From contig NZ_JACESA010000006.1 in assembly GCF_013912065.1 (NCBI RefSeq), forward strand, positions 62,001 to 126,000: a DNA stretch of 64,000 nt, read 5' to 3'. Under the pieces are notes generated by a model. That model did not search any database and was not told where the DNA came from. It saw only the letters and a program-made list of their open reading frames with translations. The DNA comes from Brevundimonas sp. Its GTDB lineage: Bacteria; Pseudomonadota; Alphaproteobacteria; Caulobacterales; Caulobacteraceae. Shown piece after piece: positions 1-10,370 of this stretch (position 1 is the first letter of the stretch; each line of letters starts with the position of its first letter). The position numbers and the translations under genes were made by a program.

Positions 1-749
1 CCCTTGAAGTCGCCGGCCGCGCTCTGGGCCTCGGCGAGCTCGAAGCGGGCCTGATGATCGTTCGGATCGGCCGCGACCTTGGCTTCCAGCTCCACCGAGG
101 CGCCCGAAGGAGCTTTCGCCGCCAGCGCCAGTTGGGCGCGCACGCTCTGGACCGCCGGCTCCTTGGAATCCTGGGGCGCCATGGCGATGGTCTGGGCGGC
201 CTGTTCGGGATCGCCGCCGGCCAGATAGACCCGCGCCATGCCGGCGATGGCCTTTTCGTTCTCGGGCTCGATCGACAGGACATGGGCGAAGGCCTGTGCC
301 GCGCCGCCGAAGTCGTTCAGGCCCAGCGACTCCTCGCCCAGCTCCAGCAGTTGCGCCGTCTCGGTCGAACCGCCCTGACCGCCGGTCAGCTTGTCGATGA
401 AGGCCTTGATCTGGCTGTCGGGGATGGCGCCCTGGAAGCCGTCTACCGGCTGGCCGTTGACGAAGGCGTAGACGGTGGGGATCGACTGGACCCGCAGCTG
501 GCCCGCATAGGCCGGATTGGCGTCGACATCGATCTTGACCATTTTCACCGCCCCCTTGGCGGCGCGCACGGCCTTCTCCAGCGCCGGGCCCAGGGTCCGG
601 CACGGTCCGCACCAGGTGGCCCAGAAGTCGACGATCACCGGCTGATGCTTCGACGCCTCGATGACGTCGGTCATGAAGGAGGCGTCCGTGCCTTCCTTGA
701 TCAGGTCGCCGGAAAGGTCAGGGGACAGGGTGGGATCGACGAGGGTCAT
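1..749 (-). CDS. ybbN: Thioredoxin-TPR co-chaperone (CnoX/YbbN), 3' end outside window
   Basis: Reads on the minus strand from an ATG at 749 and stays open to the window edge, so the C-terminus is missing. An N-terminal thioredoxin fold carries a WCGPC active site at residues 46-50, with both cysteines present, followed by the VQSIPTVYAFVNGQ region typical of the fold. After about residue 120 the sequence becomes alanine/leucine-rich helical repeats, the TPR part of this family. CnoX proteins are holdases that protect clients from over-oxidation and hand them to GroEL; that function is family knowledge. The thioredoxin-plus-TPR architecture argues against plain thioredoxin. Confidence 0.9.
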   Translation of the reverse strand, partial: MTLVDPTLSPDLSGDLIKEGTDASFMTDVIEASKHQPVIVDFWATWCGPCRTLGPALEKAVRAAKGAVKMVKIDVDANPAYAGQLRVQSIPTVYAFVNGQPVDGFQGAIPDSQIKAFIDKLTGGQGGSTETAQLLELGEESLGLNDFGGAAQAFAHVLSIEPENEKAIAGMARVYLAGGDPEQAAQTIAMAPQDSKEPAVQSVRAQLALAAKAPSGASVELEAKVAADPNDHQARFELAEAQSAAGDFK

Positions 750-1057
750 GGCGGGTCCGTGCAAGCAATCAGTCAGGGTCAACGGCTCAGATGGCGTCGG
801 GATGCGCCGTCATCAAGCGGTGATTTCGCCGCGTCCGGCCGCAGGCGGCGTCGGCCGGCGGGATTTCAGACCCGGGCCCAAAAAAACACAGTCTGAATCG
901 TCTGAAATCGTCGCCGTTCCGCCTGTTGCGGCGGCGTCCCCGAGGGGGAGATGGGGCAACGAAAACGATCGTCAAGCGGACCTGTCGAATATCTGACGGG
1001 GGTGGAAGGCGGAAGTTGGCAGGTCCGCTCCAGGACCTGCCTCCCGTGCCTAATCGA
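750..1057. other. Intergenic gap, no gene seen
   Basis: No reading frame here has a plausible ribosome binding site or protein-like composition. The gap lies between the start of ybbN and the stop of the SDR gene, so it should hold the ybbN promoter and the SDR transcript end. The only structure seen is a hairpin with 9-bp arms at 1018-1026 and 1033-1041. It has no T-run on either side, so it is at best a weak transcript-end structure. Confidence 0.5.
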
Positions 1058-1816
1058 TCAGTTCAGACGCACCGATACGCCGCCGTCCACGATCATGGGG
1101 CTTCCGGTCATGAAGGAGGAACGATCTCCCAGCAGGAATAGCGCGGCCTGTGCGATCTCGAGCGGAGCGGCCATGCGCTTCATCGGGTGCAAACCGGCGA
1201 CGAAGGCAAGGACATCGGGATTCCCTTCGCCGCCCATCGGGGTGATCGTCCCTCCCGGAAGCAGGGCGTTCACGCGCACGTTCGCACCGGCGTGATCCGC
1301 CGCGAGGGACTGCGTCAGTCCAATGAGGCCGGCTTTGGAGGCGGCATAGGCCGCCATGCCCGGCAAGCCGGCATTGCTATAACCGACGAAGGAGGATGTG
1401 AAGACGATCGAGCCGCCGCCCCGCGCGGCCAACACCGGCGCCTGGGCTTTGGCTGCGAGAAACGCGCTTGTCAGATTGGTGGCGAGCACGTCATTCCAGT
1501 CGGCAAGTTCCATCTCGCCTACCGGGCCCATAGCGCCCACCGTTCCGGCGTTGTTGAACGCGCCGTCGAGCGAGTCGAACGCGCCCAGCGCAAGATCGAC
1601 CAATGCCTGTGCATAGCCTTCGTCCCGCACGTCGCCCGCCAGGTAGACGGCTTGGCCGCCCCGAGCGCTGATGCGCTCAGTGATGATTTCGAGATTGTCG
1701 CTCCGTCGCGACCCGAGAACCAGCCGCGCTCCCTCTGCGGCGAACAGGTCGGCCGCGGCCTCTCCGATCCCGCTGCTCGCACCCGTAATCACGATTGTCT
1801 TGTCCATCAGTTCCAT
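1058..1816 (-). CDS. SDR family NAD(P)-dependent oxidoreductase
   Basis: 252 residues, the usual length of a classical short-chain dehydrogenase. The cofactor motif TGASSGIG is at 11-18, NNAG at 88-91, the active-site serine around 141 and the YxxxK pair at Y157/K161. The C-terminal MTGSPMIVDGG is the usual FabG-like ending. The ATG at 1816 is preceded by AAGGA seven bases upstream, which supports this start over the internal ATG of residue 4. Substrate cannot be read from sequence. It is divergent from the antiporter gene and not in an obvious operon. Confidence 0.88.
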   Translation of the reverse strand: MELMDKTIVITGASSGIGEAAADLFAAEGARLVLGSRRSDNLEIITERISARGGQAVYLAGDVRDEGYAQALVDLALGAFDSLDGAFNNAGTVGAMGPVGEMELADWNDVLATNLTSAFLAAKAQAPVLAARGGGSIVFTSSFVGYSNAGLPGMAAYAASKAGLIGLTQSLAADHAGANVRVNALLPGGTITPMGGEGNPDVLAFVAGLHPMKRMAAPLEIAQAALFLLGDRSSFMTGSPMIVDGGVSVRLN

Positions 1817-2066
1817 AGGCCGTCCTTAACCGTTGACGTCGGCCGCAGGGCGCCGCCGACGAGGCTGTGGTAGCGGGAAGGACTGGATCCCTCTGGCGAG
1901 TTTCGGCCCTGCAATGGCCCGGGAAAGGCTGGGACTGTGGCTTCCGTTGCCAAGAGGAGCCCACAAGGCCGCCAGCACGCCCACCGCACCGAATCCCCAT
2001 CGTCGGTAACCGGACCGGCCTTGCCGCATTAAGGGAGCGCCCTATCGTCGAGCTTGCCGGAGACCC

Positions 2067-3356
2067 ATGCCCGATCCCTATATTCTGATCCTGTTCGTGG
2101 TGGGGGCGCTGGTCGCCCTGGTGGCCTGGCTGCCGCTGGTGTTTCGCCGCGCGCCCCTGTCGCTGCCGATCATCTGCGTGATCCTGGGGGCGGGGCTGTT
2201 CAGCCTGCCGCAGGCGGGGTTCGACCCCCTGCCCCAGACTTTTCCCGACATCACCGAGCGGCTGACCGAGTTCGTCGTCATCGTGGCCCTAATGGGGGCT
2301 GGGCTGAAGATCGACCGAATCTTCAATCTGAAGCGCTGGGGCGTGACCTGGCGGCTGCTGGGCGTGACCATGATGCTGTCGATCGCGGCGATCGTGGTGC
2401 TGGGCTGGACGGTGCTGGGGCTGGGGCTGGCCGGAGCGGTCCTGCTGGCCGGAACCCTGGCGCCGACCGATCCGGTGCTGGCGTCGGACGTTCAGGTGGG
2501 GGCGCCCCGCGAGGGGGGCGAGGACGAGGTGCGGTTCGGACTGACGTCCGAGGCGGGGCTGAACGACGGGCTGGCCTTCCCGTTCGTGAACCTGGCCATC
2601 GCCCTGGCCCTGGCGGCGTCGGGGCAGAAGACCGACTGGTTCATGGACTGGCTGACGGTCAATGTGCTGTGGGAGATCGGCGCCGGGCTGGCGATCGGCT
2701 GGGCTGTCGGCTGGCTGTTCGGCTGGCTGACCTTCACCATTCCGGTCAGCACGCGGCTGGCGGCGACGCGGGACGGGTTCATCGTGCTTGCGGCGACCTT
2801 CATCTCGTATTCGGTGACCGAGATGCTGCACTGTTACGGGTTTCTGGCGGTGTTCATCACGGCCCTGGCCTTCCGGCACGCGGATCGGGACCACGATTTC
2901 CACGTCGAGATGCACGACTTCATCGAGCAGATCGAGCGGATGGCGATGATGGTGGTGCTGGTCCTGTTCGGCGGGGCCCTGGTGTCGGGCCTGCTGTCGC
3001 CGCTGAGGCCCCTGGACGTGGCGGTCGCGGTGGTGATCGTGCTGGTGGTGCGGCCCGTGGCCGGAATGATCGGCTTCATCGGCTACAGGCGGCCGCTGCG
3101 GGAAAAACTGATCCTGGCCTTCTTCGGCATCCGCGGCGTCGGGTCCTTCTATTATCTGGCCTATGGGCTGAACGCGGCGCCGTTCGAGGGCGGCGACCGC
3201 CTGTGGGCCATCGTGGGCCTGATCTGTCTGATGTCGATCCTGCTGCACGGGATCACGGTCACGCCCGTCATGCGGTGGTTCGACAGGAGCCAGGGTCGCG
3301 ACCCGGACGCCGACGCGGACGAAGCCGAGACCGCCGGGCGGGGAATGTCGGTTTGA
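2067..3356 (+). CDS. Cation:proton antiporter (CPA1/NhaP type)
   Basis: 429 residues, almost entirely hydrophobic with about 12 predicted membrane segments. Family landmarks are APTDPV around 132-137 and the EAGLNDGLA segment at 162-170, which holds the paired Asn-Asp of the ion site in CPA1 exchangers. The tail after about 410 is short, charged and cytoplasmic. A GGAG lies five bases before the ATG. It probably exchanges Na+ or K+ for H+ at the inner membrane; the ion preference is not readable. It runs convergently towards the YbaK-type gene. Confidence 0.88.
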   Translation: MPDPYILILFVVGALVALVAWLPLVFRRAPLSLPIICVILGAGLFSLPQAGFDPLPQTFPDITERLTEFVVIVALMGAGLKIDRIFNLKRWGVTWRLLGVTMMLSIAAIVVLGWTVLGLGLAGAVLLAGTLAPTDPVLASDVQVGAPREGGEDEVRFGLTSEAGLNDGLAFPFVNLAIALALAASGQKTDWFMDWLTVNVLWEIGAGLAIGWAVGWLFGWLTFTIPVSTRLAATRDGFIVLAATFISYSVTEMLHCYGFLAVFITALAFRHADRDHDFHVEMHDFIEQIERMAMMVVLVLFGGALVSGLLSPLRPLDVAVAVVIVLVVRPVAGMIGFIGYRRPLREKLILAFFGIRGVGSFYYLAYGLNAAPFEGGDRLWAIVGLICLMSILLHGITVTPVMRWFDRSQGRDPDADADEAETAGRGMSV

Positions 3357-3366
3357 GCCCGGCCGC

Positions 3367-3879
3367 TCAATCCAACGCGCCGAAGTCCAGCAGCACCGGT
3401 TGCCGCCCCAACAGATTCAGCACCCGCCGGAAGGCGGACTGATCCAGGGCGGTCGTCGCCGTATTGGTCAGGGGGTGAAAGTTGACGATGTCGGCCTCCC
3501 ACAGACGGCGGTCCAGGACGAAGGTCACGCGGCGGTCCGTGTCGTTGATCAGGGCCAAGGCGGTGACCGAGCCGGGGCTGACGCCCAGGGTTTCGAACAT
3601 CAACGGCTCGTTTCCGAACGACAGGCGGCCCGAACCCATTGCGACGGCGGCGGCTTTCAGGTCGATGACCGTGTCCTGTCGGGCCGAGATCAGCCAAAGA
3701 CGGCCCTTATGGTCCTTCAGGAACAGGTTCTTGGTGTGGGCGCCGGGCAGGTCGGCCTTCAGGTCCAGCGCCTCTTCGACGCGGAAGACGGCGGGGTGGT
3801 CGTGGGTCGTGTGATCGACCCCGTTCTCGGCCAGCCAGGCGATCAATTTATCGCGGTCGAAAGCGGGTTCTGTCGTCAT
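3367..3879 (-). CDS. YbaK/ProX-type aminoacyl-tRNA deacylase domain protein
   Basis: 170 residues from the ATG at 3879. It is a single editing domain related to the INS domain of prolyl-tRNA synthetase (YbaK, ProXp-ala, PrdX-like). The conserved lysine of the THTKNLFL-type motif appears as K50 in [10 protein letters not shown], and the late segment [17 protein letters not shown] and [14 protein letters not shown] fit the family. Such stand-alone domains hydrolyse mischarged tRNA such as Ala-tRNAPro. An upstream ATG at 3918 would overlap the divergent gene's start, so the shorter start is preferred; neither has a strong ribosome site. Confidence 0.82.
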   Translation of the reverse strand: MTTEPAFDRDKLIAWLAENGVDHTTHDHPAVFRVEEALDLKADLPGAHTKNLFLKDHKGRLWLISARQDTVIDLKAAAVAMGSGRLSFGNEPLMFETLGVSPGSVTALALINDTDRRVTFVLDRRLWEADIVNFHPLTNTATTALDQSAFRRVLNLLGRQPVLLDFGALD

Positions 3880-3916
3880 GGTTGAGCCGTCGGGTTTCGG
3901 GCGGTAGGAAAAGCTC

Positions 3917-4684
3917 ATGATCGATACTGTGCAGACGCGCTCGCTGGAACTGGAATGCTATCCGATGACGGCGCGGCCGCCGGATCTGGTGCCCGGCCGC
4001 CAGTCGCGAAACTGGATGGACGCCTTCATCAGCCGCCACCCCTATCGCTGCCTGCCGCTGAACATGGCCAACACCACGGGGTGGGAGATCCTGTGCCCGT
4101 TCGGCTTCTCGGCCGAATGGAACGGCGGGCCGCGTCAGGAAGACATCGTCATCACCCCCGACCGGCCCCAGCACGACCTGGCCCATTTCGTCACCTCGCA
4201 CTTCTCGCGCGGCGTCCTGACCATGCACCCCCAGTACCTGTTCCGCACGCCGCCGGGCTGGGGGATGATGTGTTCGGGGTCGCCCAACCACGTGAAGGAC
4301 GGGATCCAGCCCCTGGTCGGTCTGATCGAGACCGACTGGCTGCCCTTCCCCTTCACGATGAACTGGATCTTCACCCGGCCGGGTCGGGTGACGTTCGAGA
4401 AGGGCGAACCCTTCTGCTTCATCAATCTGATCGAGCACAAGAAGGTCGAACAGTTCCAGCCGGTGATCCGGACCCTGGAGTCCAATCCGGTGATGAAGGG
4501 GCAGTTCGAGGCCTGGAATCGCGCCCGCACCGACTTCAACCAGCGGCTGGCCGGCGGCGATCCGGACGCGGCCAAGGAGGCCTGGCAGCGCTATTATTTC
4601 AAGGGCGAGGTGCCCGAGGATCTGGGCGCCGCCCCCGCGACCCATTCGAACAAGCGCCGCCTGAAGTCCCCGCGCGTCGGCTGA
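3917..4684 (+). CDS. DUF6065-like protein of unknown function
   Basis: 255 residues, soluble, no signal peptide. It is rich in aromatic residues and has strings such as [26 protein letters not shown] and [22 protein letters not shown] that resemble the alphaproteobacterial DUF6065 family as I remember it. That match is recall, not a search. The N-terminal ELECYPM with a nearby tryptophan-rich core suggests a small-molecule or oxygenase-associated fold, but no catalytic motif can be named. Its 5' end faces the YbaK gene with 37 bases between starts. Confidence 0.65.
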   Translation: MIDTVQTRSLELECYPMTARPPDLVPGRQSRNWMDAFISRHPYRCLPLNMANTTGWEILCPFGFSAEWNGGPRQEDIVITPDRPQHDLAHFVTSHFSRGVLTMHPQYLFRTPPGWGMMCSGSPNHVKDGIQPLVGLIETDWLPFPFTMNWIFTRPGRVTFEKGEPFCFINLIEHKKVEQFQPVIRTLESNPVMKGQFEAWNRARTDFNQRLAGGDPDAAKEAWQRYYFKGEVPEDLGAAPATHSNKRRLKSPRVG

Positions 4685-4702
4685 CGCCGGTTCTCGGCCC
4701 GA

Positions 4703-5119
4703 TCAGAGGGCCATCACCGTGCCCAGCAGAATACGCGCGCCGGGACGGCCCAGCGTCGTGTTGGTGGCGGCCTGAAGATCATTGGCCAGCTGGTCGATGT
4801 TCGGCACGACGCCGGAGCGCAGGCCGTTGGCGAACCGCTGAACGGCGGTCGTGTATGCGGCGCGCAGCCGGGGCGTGGACTGCTGGGCGCGGGTGCGAAG
4901 CGCAGCGTCGGGCACATCCACCCCCGCTTCGACCGAAAACACCCCACGCCGACCGTCGGGATGCAGGATCGAGGCGGTGATCACCGGCAGGCGGAAATAG
5001 CTGTCGGGCGAGACGGCGGCGGCGCCCCCGCTCGACGAAGCCCGGGCGGGGGTCGAGGCGGAGGTCGAGGCGGCGGCCGTCGCGACGACGGCGAGACCGA
5101 GAAGGGCGCGGCGTTCCAT
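4703..5119 (-). CDS. Secreted protein of unknown function with a twin-arginine-like signal
   Basis: About 138 residues from the ATG at 5119; an ATG nine bases upstream (5128) is also possible. The N-terminus MERRALLGLAVVATAAAS has two arginines followed by a hydrophobic stretch, as in Tat signals, with probable cleavage near ARASS. The mature part has no recognised domain; it includes LPVITASILHPDG and a helical C-terminus ending in GRPGARILLGTVMAL. It is divergent from ahcY and shares its upstream region, including the palindrome at 5169-5184. Confidence 0.65.
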   Translation of the reverse strand: MERRALLGLAVVATAAASTSASTPARASSSGGAAAVSPDSYFRLPVITASILHPDGRRGVFSVEAGVDVPDAALRTRAQQSTPRLRAAYTTAVQRFANGLRSGVVPNIDQLANDLQAATNTTLGRPGARILLGTVMAL

Positions 5120-5168
5120 GCCCGGCATCCTGACGGCGATCGCTTAAGAAACTGCTGAGCCCCTGCAT

Positions 5169-5184
5169 ATAAGGATATCCTTAT
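5169..5184. promoter_or_regulatory. Perfect 16-bp palindrome upstream of ahcY, candidate SahR operator
   Basis: The sequence ATAAGGATATCCTTAT is fully self-complementary and lies 69 bases before the ahcY start, in an AT-rich island inside a GC-rich region. ArsR-family regulators that sense S-adenosylhomocysteine (SahR) bind AT-rich palindromes upstream of ahcY, metH and metF in Proteobacteria. Assigning this site to SahR is inference. No ArsR gene is in the window. Confidence 0.6.
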
Positions 5185-5252
5185 GGGTTTGTTGCTCCTT
5201 GATCCTCCACGGGCTATGAGGGCTGAAAACCCCCTGCGGCCAGGAGCCTCCC

Positions 5253-6644
<1,392 letters not shown>

Positions 6645-6668
6645 GCCCCTGATCCCGGAGCCGGTCTC

Positions 6669-7889
6669 GTGAGCCGGGCGTCGTTCGACGTCCTGGTGGT
6701 CGGGGCCGGCGCCGCCGGCATGATGTGCGCCGCCGAGGCGGGGCGGCGCGGCCGTCGGGTTCTGGTCGTCGATCATGCGGCCAACCCCGGCGAGAAGATC
6801 CGCATCTCCGGCGGCGGACGGTGCAATTTCACCAATCTGGGCTGCGGACCCGCGAACTTCCTGGGTGAGAACCCCAGGTTCGCCACCTCGGCCCTGCGCC
6901 GCTTCACCCAGCACGACTTCATCAAGCGCGTGGACCGGGCCGGCATCGCCTGGCACGAAAAGACCCTGGGCCAGCTGTTCTGCGACGACAGCGCAAAGCA
7001 GATCGTCCGTATGCTGACTGACGACATGGCGGCGGCGGGCGTGGTGCTTAAGTTGAAGACCGGCGTGGAGCGGCTGGCGCATTCTGGCGACGGCTGGACG
7101 GTCGGCCTGTCGGACGGATCCGAAGTCCAGGCCGCCGCCCTGGTCGTGGCGACCGGCGGCAAGTCGATCCCCAAGATGGGCGCCACCGGCTGGGCCTACG
7201 AGGTCGCGCGTCGGTTCGACATTCGCGTCACCGAGACCCGGCCGGCCCTGGTCCCCCTGACCTTCGAGGCTGGACTGCTGGAGACCCTGACGCCGCTGGC
7301 GGGCGTGGCCGTGGACGCCCGCGTCGCTTCGGCGCCCGAGGGGAAGGCGCCCGATACCAAGGCGCGAAAGGCGGCCTTCGATGAGGCCATGCTGTTCACC
7401 CATCGGGGTCTCAGCGGGCCGGCGATCCTGCAGATCAGTTCTTACTGGCGCGAGGGCGAGGCCATCGTGGCGACCATGGCGCCGGGGCGAAACGTCTTCG
7501 AGGAACTGAAGGCCGCCAAGGCCACGAACGGACGGCAGGCCGTGCATACGGCAGTGGGCCATATCGTGCCTCGACGCCTGGCCGAGAGCCTGTGCGCGCG
7601 GGAGGGCGTGGCGGGCAATCTGGCCGACCTGTCCGACGCCACGCTGCGGCGGCTGGAACAGGCGGTCAACGGCTGGAGCGTCAAGCCGGTGGGGTCGGAA
7701 GGCTATCGGACGGCGGAAGTCACGCTGGGCGGGATCGACACCGCCGCCCTGGACCAGCAGACTCTGGAGGCGAAGGCGGTTCCGGGCCTCTATTTCATCG
7801 GCGAGGCGGTCGATGTCACAGGCTGGCTGGGCGGCTATAATTTCCAGTGGGCCTGGTCGTCGGGCTGGGCTGCGGGCCAGGTCTGCTGA
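6669..7889 (+). CDS. HI0933/YhiN-like FAD-dependent oxidoreductase
   Basis: 406 residues with a GTG start. The N-terminal dinucleotide site GAGAAG is at about 12-17, followed by KIRISGGGRCNFTN, a signature of the HI0933 flavoprotein family, and the closing FIGEAVDVTGWLGGYNFQWAWSSGWAAG, which completes the FAD site. The biochemical role of this family is still unclear. It lies 24 bases after ahcY and may be co-transcribed. A second, more diverged member of the same superfamily is at 60492-61697. Confidence 0.88.
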   Translation: MSRASFDVLVVGAGAAGMMCAAEAGRRGRRVLVVDHAANPGEKIRISGGGRCNFTNLGCGPANFLGENPRFATSALRRFTQHDFIKRVDRAGIAWHEKTLGQLFCDDSAKQIVRMLTDDMAAAGVVLKLKTGVERLAHSGDGWTVGLSDGSEVQAAALVVATGGKSIPKMGATGWAYEVARRFDIRVTETRPALVPLTFEAGLLETLTPLAGVAVDARVASAPEGKAPDTKARKAAFDEAMLFTHRGLSGPAILQISSYWREGEAIVATMAPGRNVFEELKAAKATNGRQAVHTAVGHIVPRRLAESLCAREGVAGNLADLSDATLRRLEQAVNGWSVKPVGSEGYRTAEVTLGGIDTAALDQQTLEAKAVPGLYFIGEAVDVTGWLGGYNFQWAWSSGWAAGQVC

Positions 7890-8109
7890 CGCGGGCGGCC
7901 TGTGGCGCCGCGACGCATGGCGGAGACTTCATGCGATCCCTAGCTTGATTTGGCGGGACGGGCCCCTCTGGCGGCGTTCAGCCTGACGCTTCCCCTCCGT
8001 CAGACCGCTCGACGCGATGTCGGACCGCACGCGCGTTGACGCGACGGATTAGATCCCCCTCCGCCCGTCGCGTCGACGCGTGTTCGCAGAAACGACAATG
8101 GAGCCCCAC

Positions 8110-8442
8110 ATGCCTCTTCTAATGTGCCCGAACGACAACGCCGCCATGCAAACGCTGGATCGCGACGGGGTGCAGTTCGACATGTGCCCAACCTGCCGCG
8201 GCGTCTGGCTGGATCGAGGCGAACTGGAGAAACTGATGGCTTCAGCCGCCGAGGACGGCCGCGCCTCGGCCCCGCCCGTCGCTCCGCCGACCCAGCCCCA
8301 GGCCCAGGCCCAGCCCTGGAATACGCGGCGGACCTATGAGGATGACCGGGGGTATCGAGACGACAAATATCGCGACGATCGTCACGACGACCATCGCTAC
8401 AAGAAGAAGAAGCGCGACAGCATCTTCGACATATTCGACTGA
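8110..8442 (+). CDS. TFIIB-type zinc-finger domain protein
   Basis: 110 residues from the ATG at 8110, which has GGAG six bases upstream; in-frame GTG 8080 and ATG 8098 lack this. The N-terminal 40 residues form the zf-TFIIB module: CPNDN, then CPTCRGVWLDRGELEKL with cysteines at 6, 26 and 29. The middle is a Pro/Gln linker and the tail is strongly charged (Asp/Arg/Lys), ending DSIFDIFD. Such proteins are common in Alphaproteobacteria but functionally undefined. It converges on the next gene with two bases between stops. Confidence 0.8.
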   Translation: MPLLMCPNDNAAMQTLDRDGVQFDMCPTCRGVWLDRGELEKLMASAAEDGRASAPPVAPPTQPQAQAQPWNTRRTYEDDRGYRDDKYRDDRHDDHRYKKKKRDSIFDIFD

Positions 8443-8444
8443 CG

Positions 8445-10166
8445 TCAGGCCTTCACGCCCGCCGTCTGCAGCAGTCCCTGGAGCGCCGTCATCGCCTCCG
8501 GGTCCGCATTGACCGCCTGGCGTATCTCGGGGATGCGGAGCATTTTTACGGCTTCCGCGCGCGAGCGGTCAGCGACAGGCCCGAACGGCGCCGTCTCGCC
8601 ATTGATCATCTTCAGCAAGGCCATGAGCTTCTGCACCGGCGTAGCCTGGGCCCGTCCGATCTGGCTCAGCAGGCCGGCGTCCGCCTCCAGGGTTCCCCCC
8701 AGGGCGCCGATCGCCGTCGATATCTCCCGTTCGTCGAGTTCGCCCAGTTGGACGGCCCGAACCGAACGCTGCAGTCGCGCCAGCACGAGCAGTTTCTGCG
8801 AGACGCTGGGCCCGCCCGGCTGCGTCTGACGCATCTCGTTTTCCAGCCTGAGGGATGTGACGCAGCCGCTCAGCCACCGCGCCGCCGCCCGCTTGTTGGC
8901 GCCGCCTGTGACGTTTTCGCAAAGCCGTGTCAGGTGTTCGGCCTCGGACAGGACGTTCGGGCAGTGCTGAACATAGTTGCCGACGAAATCGGGCGTGACC
9001 AGGCTCTTGGAGCGTTCCACGAAGGCGTTCTGGACCTCTTCCAAGGTCAGCAGCCGCCCCGCCGCCGCAGTCAACGCCATGGCGAGCGTTCGCAGGATGT
9101 CGATTTCGCCGACAGGGTCGGTAGGCCGCAACCGGCGGGGGATAGCCAGTTCTCGCGTAACCATCTTCGCCAGGGAGGCCGAAAGCACCGGGAAGGCTCC
9201 GGCCGACAGGTGGCGGCCGAGGCGAGCGGCGGGACCTTCGACCGTCGGCGTCATCAGCGCCATCTTCGGGTCGATGCTGATGAGTTTCTCGACCTCGCGA
9301 GGCGCCACCATCCGCACGATGGCGGCGAGGCTGGCGCCATGATCCAGCGATGGGCCGAGAATTTCCGCGAGGTTGGATCGCGTCGCTAGCATTTCCGCCG
9401 CGATCTGTTCGACCGTCGTCATGACCAGGGCGCGCGGCGGACCGTCGGACGGCGCGGCCTCGATCAGGTCCATCAGGCCGTCCAGCCGTTCGCGCGTTCC
9501 ACGGCGGTCGGCCAGACCCTGGGCGATAACCCCGCCCATGATGAAGGCCCTGTCCGGTGTTCCGCTCAACCGGTGAGCCAGGTCGGCGATCGACTGATTT
9601 TCAAGGGAGGGGAAAGCACCCGAACGGCCGGCCTTCAGCAGCCGCGCGACGGCGTCTTCCGCAAGACGCTGATAATGTCTGACGACGCTGTGCAAATCCT
9701 GACCATTGGCCTGACTTTCCGGAACCGCGACCTTCTGGACGGCATGCTGCAACTCCACGCCGGACGCATCGAGGCGCTCCGCAAGATCCGGCCGATGCAG
9801 CAGTTCGAACGCCGTGACGCCCTGACGTTTGAGCCAATCCTCGAGCACGCGCCCGATCAGGGCTCGGGAATGGGCGGTATAGAGTTCGGGCGGCGCGCTG
9901 CATGCCGGACGGGCGTCCGCCTTGGGCTTGGGCGCCTTTTTCTTCTCTTCCGGCGCGCCGATCGTCAGGATGGTCAGACTGTTGAATTCCATCGTGTCCG
10001 GATCCAGCGTCTCCTTGGTGACGCGGGCCGCGGCGGCCAGGCTGCCTCTCAACTGGTCCTCGGCCGTCTCCAGAGCGCGCTTGCGATCCTCGGTGGCGAT
10101 GAGAAGGGTCCAGGCCGCCGGAACGGTCTTTCGGATGTAGACTTCGTAGTGGATCGGTCCTGCCAT
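8445..10166 (-). CDS. Large protein of unknown function
   Basis: 573 residues from the ATG at 10166; an in-frame TTG at 10187 is possible. The first 70 residues (HYEVYIRKTVPAAWTLLIATEDRKRALETAEDQL) look like a small alpha/beta module, followed by a Lys/Pro linker and then about 450 residues of alanine/leucine-rich helices with no membrane segment or signal peptide. I recognise no family. It is divergent from chvI and 202 bases separate the two starts, so it could share the ChvI promoter region. The helical part looks like an alpha-solenoid scaffold, which is inference. Confidence 0.7.
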   Translation of the reverse strand: MAGPIHYEVYIRKTVPAAWTLLIATEDRKRALETAEDQLRGSLAAAARVTKETLDPDTMEFNSLTILTIGAPEEKKKAPKPKADARPACSAPPELYTAHSRALIGRVLEDWLKRQGVTAFELLHRPDLAERLDASGVELQHAVQKVAVPESQANGQDLHSVVRHYQRLAEDAVARLLKAGRSGAFPSLENQSIADLAHRLSGTPDRAFIMGGVIAQGLADRRGTRERLDGLMDLIEAAPSDGPPRALVMTTVEQIAAEMLATRSNLAEILGPSLDHGASLAAIVRMVAPREVEKLISIDPKMALMTPTVEGPAARLGRHLSAGAFPVLSASLAKMVTRELAIPRRLRPTDPVGEIDILRTLAMALTAAAGRLLTLEEVQNAFVERSKSLVTPDFVGNYVQHCPNVLSEAEHLTRLCENVTGGANKRAAARWLSGCVTSLRLENEMRQTQPGGPSVSQKLLVLARLQRSVRAVQLGELDEREISTAIGALGGTLEADAGLLSQIGRAQATPVQKLMALLKMINGETAPFGPVADRSRAEAVKMLRIPEIRQAVNADPEAMTALQGLLQTAGVKA

Positions 10167-10353
10167 GCCGACCAATCTAACGGTCAAGCCATTAAAGCCG
10201 GGTTTTCACGGTGAATTTTCATTGCGCCGACGGAGGCGAACCCGTCTATCGTTGAAACAGACGGCTTGGCGGCCCATCTGCCTTAGCCCTAATGTGACCC
10301 AGATCGAACGGTTACGCTTGCCGTGCGTTCCCTTCTACGGGAACGGGAAGTTC

Positions 10354-10370
10354 AGGAGAAAACAACCTTG
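10354..10370 (+). promoter_or_regulatory. Ribosome site that places the chvI start at TTG 10368
   Basis: AGGAGA at 10354-10359 sits eight bases before TTG 10368. Translation from this TTG begins exactly at the receiver domain ([10 protein letters not shown]), whereas the in-frame GTG at 10323 would add 15 residues unlike the family and has no comparable ribosome site. Confidence 0.7.

Noticed and set aside
54-896. Plus-strand open frame of 280 codons over ybbN
   Set aside because: It is the antisense shadow of the thioredoxin-TPR gene and has no protein-like composition or ribosome site.
1018-1041. Hairpin as strong terminator of the SDR gene
   Set aside because: There is no T-run on either strand; it was kept only as a structure in the gap entry.
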